64,000 nucleotides of DNA from Bacteroidales bacterium (GTDB lineage: Bacteria > Bacteroidota > Bacteroidia > Bacteroidales > P3), in the NCBI GenBank assembly GCA_017454015.1, contig JAFTDW010000042.1, positions 1 through 64,000 of the forward strand. Direction: 5' to 3'. Position 1 is the first letter of the stretch; the number at the start of each line of letters is the position of its first letter. The notes beneath the pieces are model-generated. The model saw only the letters and a list, made by a program, of their open reading frames with translations, did no database searches and was not told where the DNA came from. The translations under genes were made by a program, and so were the position numbers. Positions 25,989-33,661 of the stretch are shown piece after piece.

Positions 25989-27890
25989 ATGAAAGGAAAT
26001 CTTAATATCCAAACGGAGAACATCTTTCCCGTTATCAAGAAATTTCTCTACTCCGACCACGAAATCTTCCTTCGTGAGCTGGTGAGCAACGCCGTGGATG
26101 CCACGCAGAAACTGCGCACTCTTGCCTCGCGCGGCGAGTTTAAGGGTGAGATGGGCGACATAACCATCGATGTGGTGCCCAACCATAAGAAGCACACCCT
26201 CACTATCAGCGACCGCGGCATAGGCATGACCGCCGAAGAGATAGAGAAATATATCAACCAGATAGCCTTCAGCGGCGCCGAGGATTTTATGGCCAAGTAC
26301 AAAGACGTGAGCGAAAACCTTATAGGTCACTTCGGGCTGGGGTTCTACTCGGCTTTCATGGTGGCCGACAAGGTTGAGATAGTCACCAAGTCGTACAGTG
26401 ATGCTCCGGCAATGCGGTGGGTGTGCGACGGCTCGCCCAACTTCACCATGGAGGAGGACAGCCGCACGGAGCGCGGCACCGACATAATACTGCATCTTGC
26501 CGACGACTGCCAGGAGTTTGACGAAGAGGGGCGCATCCTCGACCTGCTGGGCAAGTACTGCCGCTTCATGCCCGTAGCCATACGCTGCGGCGAGGAGAGC
26601 TACTGGGAGGACAGCGACACCGAGTTCGACGAGGTGGACGACGGCAAGGGCGGCAAGGAGAAACGCCCCAAACGGGTGGAGAAGAAACGCCCCCGTATAG
26701 TCAACAACACCGAGCCGGCTTGGAAGAAAACCCCGTCGAGCCTCACCGACGACGACTACCGCAAGTTCTACCACGAGCTGTATCCCATGAACTTCGAAGA
26801 CCCCCTGTTCCAGATACACCTCAATGTCGACTACCCGTTCAACCTCACCGGCATACTCTACTTCCCCAAGGTGCGCAAGACCATCGACCCCAACCGCAAC
26901 AAGATACAGCTTTACTGCAACCAGGTGTTTGTCACCGACAGCGTGGAGGGCGTGGTGCCGGAGTACCTGATGCTGCTGCACGGCGTGCTCGACTCGCCCG
27001 ACATACCCCTCAATGTGTCGCGTAGCTACTTGCAGAGCGATGCCAACGTGAAGAAGATATCGGGACACATAAGCAAGAAAGTGGCCGACAAGCTTGAGGA
27101 GATGTTCAAAAACGACCGCGAGGACTTTGAGAAGAAGTGGGACGACATAAAGATCTTCATAGAGTACGGCATGCTCACCGAGGAGAAGTTCTGCGAGAGG
27201 GCTCTGAAGTTCACCCTGCTGAAAGACACCGAAGGCAAGTACCACACCCTTGAGGACTACCGCAAGATGATAGCCCCGCTGCAGACCGACAAGGACAAGA
27301 ACGTGATATACCTCTACGCCACCGACGCCGAGGAGCAGCACGCCTACATTGCGGCGGCAAAGGAGAAAGGCTACAACGTGCTGATAATGGACAGTGTGCT
27401 CAACGCCCACTTCGTCAACCTGCTGGAGCAGAAACAGGAGAACACACGCTATGTGCGCGTGGACAGCGACGTGGTGGAGAAGCTGGTGCAGCACGAGGAC
27501 TCTATCCCCGAGAAGCTCTCCAAGGAGGAACAGGAGAAGCTCAAGCCCATCATTGAAGGTGCCGTCGACAAGCAGAAGTTCACCGTGGTTATGGAGAGCC
27601 TTGAGAGCGACGAGCAGCCCATGATAATAACGCGCAGCGAGTTCATGCGCCGCTACAAAGAGATGAGCGCGGCAGGCGGAATGGCTTTCTATGGCGACAT
27701 GCCGGAGAGCTACAACCTTGCCGTGAACGTCAACCATCCGCTCATAGCCAAGATATTGGAGGAGACCGACACCGAGAAGCAGTCGAAGCTGGTACACCAG
27801 CTCACCGACCTCGCCCTGCTCTCCAACGGACTGCTAAAAGGCGAGGCTTTGACCAACTTCATAAAACGCAGCGTGGACATCATTGAGTAG
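25989..27890 (+). CDS. htpG: Molecular chaperone HtpG (bacterial Hsp90)
   Basis: An ATP-dependent Hsp90 chaperone of 633 residues. The N-terminal GHKL ATPase has ELVSNAVDATQKL, DRGIGMT and GHFGLGFYSAFMVADKVEI. The middle domain contains LYCNQVFVTDSVEGVVPEYL and LNVSRSYLQSDANVKKI; the C-terminal dimerisation domain ends with LLKGEALTNFIKRS. A charged linker (about 215-240, rich in K and E) separates N and middle domains. It is slightly shorter than many Bacteroidetes HtpG proteins. It is a single gene with its own promoter. Confidence 0.97.
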   Translation: MKGNLNIQTENIFPVIKKFLYSDHEIFLRELVSNAVDATQKLRTLASRGEFKGEMGDITIDVVPNHKKHTLTISDRGIGMTAEEIEKYINQIAFSGAEDFMAKYKDVSENLIGHFGLGFYSAFMVADKVEIVTKSYSDAPAMRWVCDGSPNFTMEEDSRTERGTDIILHLADDCQEFDEEGRILDLLGKYCRFMPVAIRCGEESYWEDSDTEFDEVDDGKGGKEKRPKRVEKKRPRIVNNTEPAWKKTPSSLTDDDYRKFYHELYPMNFEDPLFQIHLNVDYPFNLTGILYFPKVRKTIDPNRNKIQLYCNQVFVTDSVEGVVPEYLMLLHGVLDSPDIPLNVSRSYLQSDANVKKISGHISKKVADKLEEMFKNDREDFEKKWDDIKIFIEYGMLTEEKFCERALKFTLLKDTEGKYHTLEDYRKMIAPLQTDKDKNVIYLYATDAEEQHAYIAAAKEKGYNVLIMDSVLNAHFVNLLEQKQENTRYVRVDSDVVEKLVQHEDSIPEKLSKEEQEKLKPIIEGAVDKQKFTVVMESLESDEQPMIITRSEFMRRYKEMSAAGGMAFYGDMPESYNLAVNVNHPLIAKILEETDTEKQSKLVHQLTDLALLSNGLLKGEALTNFIKRSVDIIE

Positions 27891-27923
27891 CGAATTGTGA
27901 CAGCGTAACGGCTGATTACGTCA

Positions 27924-27968
27924 TCGCGATAATACGTTATCACGTTATTACGTTATTACGATAAAAGA
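27924..27968. repeat. 8-bp tandem repeats (ACGTTATT type)
   Basis: ACGTTATC, ACGTTATT, ACGTTATT and ACGATAAA in succession after htpG, preceded by GATTACGTCATCGCGATAAT. A looser version of the same kind (AATAACGAAACAACGAAATC) occurs before the BamA-like gene at 15512-15535. Confidence 0.55.
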
Positions 27969-27987
27969 AATAAAATCAAAACAGCTA

Positions 27988-28692
27988 ATGAAAAAAGCAG
28001 ACTGGTTACTGATACTTTGTGTGGTGGTGGTGCTTACACCGTTCTTTATCCCCGCTACAGGTTTCTTTGCATGGTTCAACAGCGCCACCTCGAACCATCC
28101 GTTTATCATGGCGTTCTTCAAGTTTGCCATACTCGCCACCCTTGGCGAGATGCTGGCTTTGCGCATACGCAAAGGGGTTTATTGCGAGAAAGGCTTCGGG
28201 GTGTTGCCGCGCATGATAGTGTGGGGCTTTCTGGGCATGGCCATAGCCATGGCCATGGTGATTTTCAAGACAGGTGTGCCAGCGTTTCTTGAGGCAGTTT
28301 CGGGCTGCGGCAAAGGCACGATGGCCGCGCTGCTCGCAGCAGAGCACTTCTCGTGGGGCAAACTCGGCGTGGCTTTCGCGGTGAGCGTCCTGATGAACAC
28401 CATCTTCGCCCCTGTGATGATGACGTTCCACAAATGCACCGACATACATATCACCGACAACGGCGGCACGGTGCGCGGCTTGCTGCGCCCCATGCCGATG
28501 CGCGACATCATGGCACACAAGATTGACTGGGGGCAGATGTGGGGTTTTGTGTTCAAGAAGACCATACCGCTCTTCTGGTTCCCGGCTCACACCATCACCT
28601 TTATCCTGCCGCCGAACATGCAGGTGCTCTTTGCCGCCTTGCTGGGTGTGGCTCTCGGACTTATTCTCGCCTTGGCCAGTGGCCGTAAGTAG
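27988..28692 (+). CDS. Polytopic membrane protein, possibly Mpv17/PMP22-like
   Basis: A 234-residue protein with about five hydrophobic segments. The C-terminal part, W..MWGFVFKKTIPLFWFPAHTITFILPPNMQVLFAALLGV in outline, resembles the W..WP..NF..VP...R.L......W pattern of Mpv17/PMP22 proteins, and the early NHPFIMAFFKFAILATLGE fits the N-terminal part. I am only moderately sure of this family. No enzymatic residues stand out. The next gene, a porin, starts 9 nt later, so they are probably cotranscribed. Confidence 0.6.
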   Translation: MKKADWLLILCVVVVLTPFFIPATGFFAWFNSATSNHPFIMAFFKFAILATLGEMLALRIRKGVYCEKGFGVLPRMIVWGFLGMAIAMAMVIFKTGVPAFLEAVSGCGKGTMAALLAAEHFSWGKLGVAFAVSVLMNTIFAPVMMTFHKCTDIHITDNGGTVRGLLRPMPMRDIMAHKIDWGQMWGFVFKKTIPLFWFPAHTITFILPPNMQVLFAALLGVALGLILALASGRK

Positions 28693-28701
28693 TGGTGCGC
28701 T

Positions 28702-29970
28702 ATGAGAAGACAGATGAGACATTTTGGCAGCAGCCTCGCATTCGTTGCGGGGCTTGCTCTGTGTGTGGCGCAGGCCCATGCGCAGAAAGACGGGTGGCAA
28801 TTCAAGTGGTCGGGCATGATCAATCCGCAGATATGGGCCGACAGCCGCCAAGTGGTGTCGGGGCGCGAGGATATGATGGATTTCTACCCCAAGCCGCGCC
28901 TGCTGGATGCACAGGGCAACGACATCAATGCCGTTCCGTCGCTCAATATGCTGAGCATTACCAACAGGCTGGGACTCACCATTAAAGGTCCTCAGGTGCT
29001 GGGCGCCGACATGGGCGGATATATTGAGGTGGACTTTACCGGCTCGACCAACGAAGGACTCAACATGCTGCGTCTGCGCCACGGCTATATCAACCTGAAA
29101 TGGGAACACCAGCAGTTGCTTGCAGGGCAGTACTGGCACCCCATGGTGGTTCACGAAATCATGCCTGCGACGCGTCCGCTCAACATGGGTGCCCCGTTCC
29201 ATCCCTACGGTCGCTTCAACCAGCTGCGCTACAGTGCGCGTCTCGGGAAAGCCGAGTTGCTGGCCGTGGCAGCTTTCCAGACCGACAACAAAAGCCAGGG
29301 ACCTTACGGCGCTTCGACAGAGTACCTGAAACACAGCATGGTGCCGGAGCTCAACATGCAGCTGCGCTATGTCGGCGAGCATCTTTTTGCCGGAGGCGCC
29401 GCCAACCTGCTTGCCACCCGTCCCTATTACCGCGACCTGCAGCGGCAGGACTACAACGCGCACATCAGCTACAGCCTCTTTGTGCAGTACAACTGGACGG
29501 GGTGGAGCTTGCGCTCGCAGAGCCTGCTGAACAGCAACATCTACGAGGCGAGCTCGCTGGGCGGCTATGTGGTCAACGGAGCCAATGTCCCCGCAGGCGT
29601 TGAATACACGGCATATTCGCCGTATACTTTCACCACGCTGTGGCTCGACTTTGGGCGCACCGGAGGCAAATTGCGCCCGGGCTTCTTCGCGGGCTGTGCC
29701 GCGAACAACCAGTTCGGCGAGTGGTACCCCAACGTGAACGGCGCTCTTGAGAGTTACGGTCGCGGCATTGACATAGAGTACCTGTACCGTTTCCAGCCGC
29801 GTCTTGCCTATGCCGCAGGCAACGGGCTCACCCTCTTCGCTGAGTGGGAGTATACCTGTGTACACTATGGCAGTAAACAGACCAACCTCGGCAGTACCCG
29901 TTATGTTTCGAGCGAAAACGAGGCCGTGGCCAACAACCGCATAATCCTGTCGGCAGTCTATTCTTTCTAA
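28702..29970 (+). CDS. Porin-like outer-membrane beta-barrel protein
   Basis: A 422-residue protein with an N-terminal signal peptide (cleavage near AQAHAQ, residue 28). It has alternating amphipathic strands with aromatic girdles and ends in NNRIILSAVYSF, a C-terminal aromatic typical of outer-membrane barrels. The segment HGYINLKWEHQQLLAGQYWHP and the general layout resemble DcaP/OprP-like porins seen in Bacteroidetes, but I cannot name the substrate. It lies between the Mpv17-like gene and the peptide-ABC ATPase (4 nt gap), so it may provide outer-membrane entry for the ABC substrate; that is inference. Confidence 0.72.
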   Translation: MRRQMRHFGSSLAFVAGLALCVAQAHAQKDGWQFKWSGMINPQIWADSRQVVSGREDMMDFYPKPRLLDAQGNDINAVPSLNMLSITNRLGLTIKGPQVLGADMGGYIEVDFTGSTNEGLNMLRLRHGYINLKWEHQQLLAGQYWHPMVVHEIMPATRPLNMGAPFHPYGRFNQLRYSARLGKAELLAVAAFQTDNKSQGPYGASTEYLKHSMVPELNMQLRYVGEHLFAGGAANLLATRPYYRDLQRQDYNAHISYSLFVQYNWTGWSLRSQSLLNSNIYEASSLGGYVVNGANVPAGVEYTAYSPYTFTTLWLDFGRTGGKLRPGFFAGCAANNQFGEWYPNVNGALESYGRGIDIEYLYRFQPRLAYAAGNGLTLFAEWEYTCVHYGSKQTNLGSTRYVSSENEAVANNRIILSAVYSF

Positions 29971-29974
29971 AGTT

Positions 29975-31663
29975 ATGCAAAGCGACAATATTCTCGAAAT
30001 AGAAAACCTCTCGGTAGGGTTTGGCGGCAGGCATGTCGTAGAAGGCCTCAGCCTGTCGCTGCGCCGCGGCGAGACTCTGGGCATTGTGGGCGAGTCGGGC
30101 AGCGGCAAGTCGGTCTCGTCATTGTCGCTGATGGGGCTTCTTCCTGCCACGGCCACAGTGTCGGGACACGCATGGCTTGCCGGCAAAGGAAAAGAAGAAC
30201 CTCCGGTAGACCTGCTGTCGCTCGGCGAGGAAGAGCTGCGGCGGATAAGGGGGCAGCGCATCTCGATGATTTTCCAAGAGCCTATGACGAGCCTCAACCC
30301 CTCGAAGCGATGCGGCCAACAGGTTGAGGAAATGCTGCTCCTGCATGAGCAGGTGTCGCGCAGTGAGGCCAAAGAGCGTGTGCTGCAGCTGTTCAACGAG
30401 GTGATGCTGCCGCGCCCGGAGAATATCTACAACAGCTATCCACACGAGATAAGCGGGGGACAAAAGCAGCGCGTGATGATTGCCATGGCGCTTATATGCA
30501 GCCCCGACATAATAATTGCCGACGAGCCAACCACGGCGCTCGACGTCACGGTGCAGAAAGCCATACTCGACCTGTTGCGCACATTGCAGCAACGCAGGGG
30601 GATGGCTGTGATATTCATCACCCACGACCTTGGCGTCATAGCGCAGCTGGCACACCGTGTGGCTGTGATGTACAAAGGCCACATGGTGGAGGAGGGGCTG
30701 GCTTCCGAGGTGCTGTACCATCCGCAGCACCCCTACACCAAGGGTTTGCTTGCCTGCCGTCCGCCACTCGACAGCCGTCCACGCAGGTTGCCCACAGTGG
30801 CGTCGTTTCTCGACGGTGAAACGTCGCAGCCCGAGGTGTCACATGATGCCAGAATCAGCCATGTCGGCGAGGATGCGCAGCCGCTGTTGCGTGTGCGCAA
30901 CCTGAGGGTTGAGTATGCCTTGGAACGCAGTCTCACGGGGCGTGTTAAGAAAAGCCTCAACGCTGTCGACGGCATCTCGTTTGATATCTTCAAGGGAGAG
31001 ACGCTGGGTTTGGTGGGTGAGTCGGGATGTGGCAAGAGCACCCTCGGTAGGGCTTTGCTGCGACTTATAGATACCGCCGACGGCACGATAGAATACAACG
31101 GTGTAAGGCTCGACACGATGACAGTGCGCCAGATGAGGCAGCTACGCACCAAGTTGCAGATAATATTCCAAGACCCTTATTCGTCACTCAATCCACGCAT
31201 AACGGTGGGTGAGGCGATACTTGAGCCTCTGCGCATACACAACATAGGCAATGATGCGTCCGAGCGTATAATGCAGGTGAAAACGCTGATGGAGCAGGTG
31301 GGGCTACCGGCAGACAGCTTCAACCGCTATCCACATGAGTTCTCGGGCGGGCAGCGGCAGAGGGTGTGTATTGCGCGAGCCTTGGTGCTGAAACCCGAGT
31401 TGGTAGTGTGCGACGAGAGTGTGTCGGCACTCGACGTGAGTGTCCAGGCGCAAGTGCTCAACTTGCTAAGTGATTTGAAGGAGCAGTATGGTTTTACATG
31501 CCTGTTCATCACACACGACCTGTCGGTGGTGAAGTTCATCTCCGATAGGATCATGGTGATGCGCCAAGGGCGGATAGTGGAGCAGGGAGAGTCCGACGAG
31601 CTATACGCTCATCCGCAAGAGGAATACACACGCAGTCTGCTCGACGCGATACCGCGGCTGTAG
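29975..31663 (+). CDS. Oligopeptide-type ABC transporter ATPase, two fused nucleotide-binding domains
   Basis: A 562-residue fusion of DppD/OppD-like and DppF/OppF-like ATPases, as in YejF and GsiA. Domain 1 has GESGSGKSVSSLSL, then SGGQKQRVMIA and IIADEPTTALDV. Domain 2 has GESGCGKSTLGRAL, SGGQRQRVCIA and VVCDESVSALDV; the Walker B glutamates are present, although domain 2 has DES where DEP is usual. Each half is followed by the HPQHPYTKGLL or HPQEEYTRSLL segment of the peptide-transporter family. The permease and binding-protein genes are not in the window, so the partner must be elsewhere. Confidence 0.93.
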   Translation: MQSDNILEIENLSVGFGGRHVVEGLSLSLRRGETLGIVGESGSGKSVSSLSLMGLLPATATVSGHAWLAGKGKEEPPVDLLSLGEEELRRIRGQRISMIFQEPMTSLNPSKRCGQQVEEMLLLHEQVSRSEAKERVLQLFNEVMLPRPENIYNSYPHEISGGQKQRVMIAMALICSPDIIIADEPTTALDVTVQKAILDLLRTLQQRRGMAVIFITHDLGVIAQLAHRVAVMYKGHMVEEGLASEVLYHPQHPYTKGLLACRPPLDSRPRRLPTVASFLDGETSQPEVSHDARISHVGEDAQPLLRVRNLRVEYALERSLTGRVKKSLNAVDGISFDIFKGETLGLVGESGCGKSTLGRALLRLIDTADGTIEYNGVRLDTMTVRQMRQLRTKLQIIFQDPYSSLNPRITVGEAILEPLRIHNIGNDASERIMQVKTLMEQVGLPADSFNRYPHEFSGGQRQRVCIARALVLKPELVVCDESVSALDVSVQAQVLNLLSDLKEQYGFTCLFITHDLSVVKFISDRIMVMRQGRIVEQGESDELYAHPQEEYTRSLLDAIPRL

Positions 31664-31717
31664 GCTGCTTCGCATTGTCGCAGCTTCATGGCCGGTGTCG
31701 TTTTGAGGGCAGGAGGG

Positions 31718-32128
31718 TTACTTTCTGCGGCTTTGCATCTCTTTGGCCTCGATAGTCATAGTGGTATGGGGCACTATGCGGAGGCGCTCCTTGGGTATGA
31801 GTTTGCCAGTGACCTTGCAGATACCGTAGGTGTTGTTCTCAATGCGGATAAGGGCTGCTTCGAGGTCTTTGATGAACTTCTGCTGGCGGGCGGCCAGTTT
31901 GGAGTTCTCCTCTTTCGAGAGCACATTGCTGCCCTCTTCGAGGGTCTTGAATGTAGGAGCGGTATCGTTCACGTCGTTCTCGCTGCCGGCTACTGCGGCC
32001 TGCAACAGGGCGAGGTCTTGTTTGGCTTTCTCCAGTTTCTCAAGGATGAGAGTCTTGAATTCCTGTAATTCTTCGGCTGAATAGCGGGTCTTTTCGGGTG
32101 TTTTGGACTGTACCTTCTTGTTTTCCAT
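31718..32128 (-). CDS. DksA/TraR-family protein with degenerate zinc finger
   Basis: A 136-residue protein of the DksA/TraR type that in other bacteria acts in the RNA polymerase secondary channel with ppGpp. The N-terminal half is a predicted coiled coil (AEELQEFKTLILEKLEKAKQ onward). The C-terminal part, YGICKVTGKLIPKERLRIVP, is the finger region but keeps only one cysteine of the usual four, a form common in Bacteroidetes. ATG 32128 is used; the frame is open to 32167. A TACCTTTG -7 element lies at 32172-32165, inside the end of rimM. Confidence 0.9.
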   Translation of the reverse strand: MENKKVQSKTPEKTRYSAEELQEFKTLILEKLEKAKQDLALLQAAVAGSENDVNDTAPTFKTLEEGSNVLSKEENSKLAARQQKFIKDLEAALIRIENNTYGICKVTGKLIPKERLRIVPHTTMTIEAKEMQSRRK

Positions 32129-32183
32129 ATCGCTATGTGCGTTTGTTCTGTTTGATTGTTGTTGCAAAGGTACAAAAAAAAAG

Positions 32184-32744
32184 TTAACTGGCGGCTTGTT
32201 TTTCTCCCTTGTCGGAATTGTTGATATTCATGTACAAATCAATCAGTCCGTTAGGAGCTTCAATGTAAATAACTTTTTCTTTGCGGTCTACTTTTTTTAT
32301 CACAGGGTCTACCAGCGGGATTAGTATCTCGGTGTCGCCGTTGAGGATTTGGAAGATGGGTTGGGCCGGATATTCTATTATGTCGTTGATTATGCCTATA
32401 TGGCCCTTTTCGGAGTCGACTGCGGCGAAGCCTTTCACTTCGTGGAAATAGAACTGGTTGCCAGTGAGTTTGGGCAGCATTTGGAGTGGCAGGTAAAGGT
32501 CGTTGCCGACAAGCTTGAGAGACTCTTCGGGGGGGAGGTCGTCGAAGGAGACTGTGGCCTTGTTGCCGTTGATGCTGATGTTTTTGATGAAATAGGGTAT
32601 GAGTTGCCCTTTGAGTTTGACAAAGACCGACTCTAACCCGGCGTATCTCATGGGGTCGTCGACATCAAGGAAAAATATCACTTCGCCTTTGAGTCCGAAA
32701 GGCTTGGTGATTTGACCGAGGCGGTAGCATTCGTCTGTTGTCAT
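32184..32744 (-). CDS. rimM: Ribosome maturation factor RimM
   Basis: RimM helps assemble the 30S head by binding S19. The 186-residue protein has the N-terminal RimM barrel (YRLGQITKPFGLKGEVIFFL), the linker after LPPEESLKLVGNDLYLPL and the C-terminal PRC barrel (DSEKGHIGIINDIIEYPAQP, then ILIPLVDPVIKKVD). It follows rpsP by about 200 nt on the same strand, the usual rpsP-rimM order, with a family B repeat and a hairpin in the gap. ATG 32744 (MTTDECYRLG) matches the family start. Confidence 0.93.
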   Translation of the reverse strand: MTTDECYRLGQITKPFGLKGEVIFFLDVDDPMRYAGLESVFVKLKGQLIPYFIKNISINGNKATVSFDDLPPEESLKLVGNDLYLPLQMLPKLTGNQFYFHEVKGFAAVDSEKGHIGIINDIIEYPAQPIFQILNGDTEILIPLVDPVIKKVDRKEKVIYIEAPNGLIDLYMNINNSDKGEKQAAS

Positions 32745-32761
32745 ATACAGTGTATGTAAAA

Positions 32762-32792
32762 TGGGGAACAGGTGTTTTGTGCCTGTTCCCCA
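32762..32792 (-). terminator. Hairpin between rpsP and rimM
   Basis: A perfect 11-bp stem (TGGGGAACAGG with CCTGTTCCCCA, 9-nt loop) 17 nt before the rimM start codon. Only a short TTTTA run follows on the minus strand, so it could end part of the rpsP transcripts or act as a processing site. Confidence 0.5.
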
Positions 32793-32876
32793 ATCCACAA
32801 AAAATATTAGTTATGAATAGAACTTTCTGTTTCTTTGTGGTGTGAGTGTTTTGACGAGTGAGGGCAGTGGTGCCCG

Positions 32877-32925
32877 TTATTCGCTGTCTATTTTTTTTGA
32901 AAATCAAAGGTGCTCATGACCTTTG
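32877..32925 (-). repeat. Family B repeat, single reversed copy
   Basis: On the minus strand it reads AAAGGTCATGAGCACC, an A-rich middle, then ATAGACAGCGAATAA. It lies 19 nt after the rpsP stop codon, a position like that at the folD 3' end. Confidence 0.7.
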
Positions 32926-32943
32926 GTTAGTAGTTGATAGTGT

Positions 32944-33498
32944 TTACTCTGCAGCGGGAGCTTCGGCGGCTTCAGTGGCTTCTGCGGCCGGTGCTTCGGC
33001 AGTAGCCTCGGTGTTGGCGGCGGCAGCTGCTTCGGCGGCAGCCTGACGTTTGGCGGCGAGAGCGGCGGCCTTGGTCTCGTTGACCTTCTTCTCGGCCTCG
33101 AGGCGGGCTTTGCGCTCATTGCGCTGTTCGTTCTCTTTCTCGCTCTTCTTGTTGGCTATCTTGGCCTCTTTGGCCTTGAGCCATTCGTCGAACTTCACAT
33201 CGGCCTGTTCCTGGCTCAACGCGCCTTTGGTAACACCTATCTGGAGGTGATGTTTCAGCATGGCACCCTTGTAGGAGAGTATCCTACGTGCTGTGGTGCT
33301 GGGCTGTGCTCCGTTGCCAAGCCATTCCACTGCTTTGTCGAGGTTGAGGTTGATTTCGGCAGGATTGGTCATGGGATTGTAGGTGCCAAGCTTCTCGATG
33401 AACCTTCCGTCTCGTGGTGCACGACCATCCGCAACAACGATATGGTAGAAGGGTTGATTCTTTTTACCATGACGCTGTAATCTAATTCTTGCAGGCAT
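32944..33498 (-). CDS. rpsP: 30S ribosomal protein S16 with long C-terminal extension
   Basis: The S16 core (residues 1-85: [20 protein letters not shown], then [14 protein letters not shown]) is followed by a tail of about 100 residues. The tail is first charged and helical ([20 protein letters not shown]) and then almost only alanine, glutamate, proline and threonine ([18 protein letters not shown] at the end). Extended S16 tails are known in Bacteroidetes; this one is long. Ribosome-bound function is assured by the core, while the role of the tail is unknown. It has its own promoter. Confidence 0.96.
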   Translation of the reverse strand: MPARIRLQRHGKKNQPFYHIVVADGRAPRDGRFIEKLGTYNPMTNPAEINLNLDKAVEWLGNGAQPSTTARRILSYKGAMLKHHLQIGVTKGALSQEQADVKFDEWLKAKEAKIANKKSEKENEQRNERKARLEAEKKVNETKAAALAAKRQAAAEAAAAANTEATAEAPAAEATEAAEAPAAE

Positions 33499-33552
33499 AA
33501 TTGTTTGTTTTAATGTTGGTTATTGTATTTTGCCCTTCTCGAAAAGGGTTTG

Positions 33553-33583
33553 CAAAGTTACGACTTTTTTTTCAGACTAACAA
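33553..33583 (-). promoter_or_regulatory. rpsP promoter
   Basis: Minus strand TTG (33583-33581), 20 nt, TAACTTTG (33560-33553), about 55 nt before the start codon. Confidence 0.75.
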
Positions 33584-33661
33584 TTTTTTTGCGTTTTTTG
33601 TTTGCTCAATTGTTATTAACTAACTGTATGTTAGTTGTCTGGGTGTAGGTTGGTTTAATGG

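Noticed and set aside
31664..31717. Terminator between the ABC ATPase and dksA-like genes
   Set aside because: Only a weak GCTGC/GCAGC stem with a long loop and no T-run.
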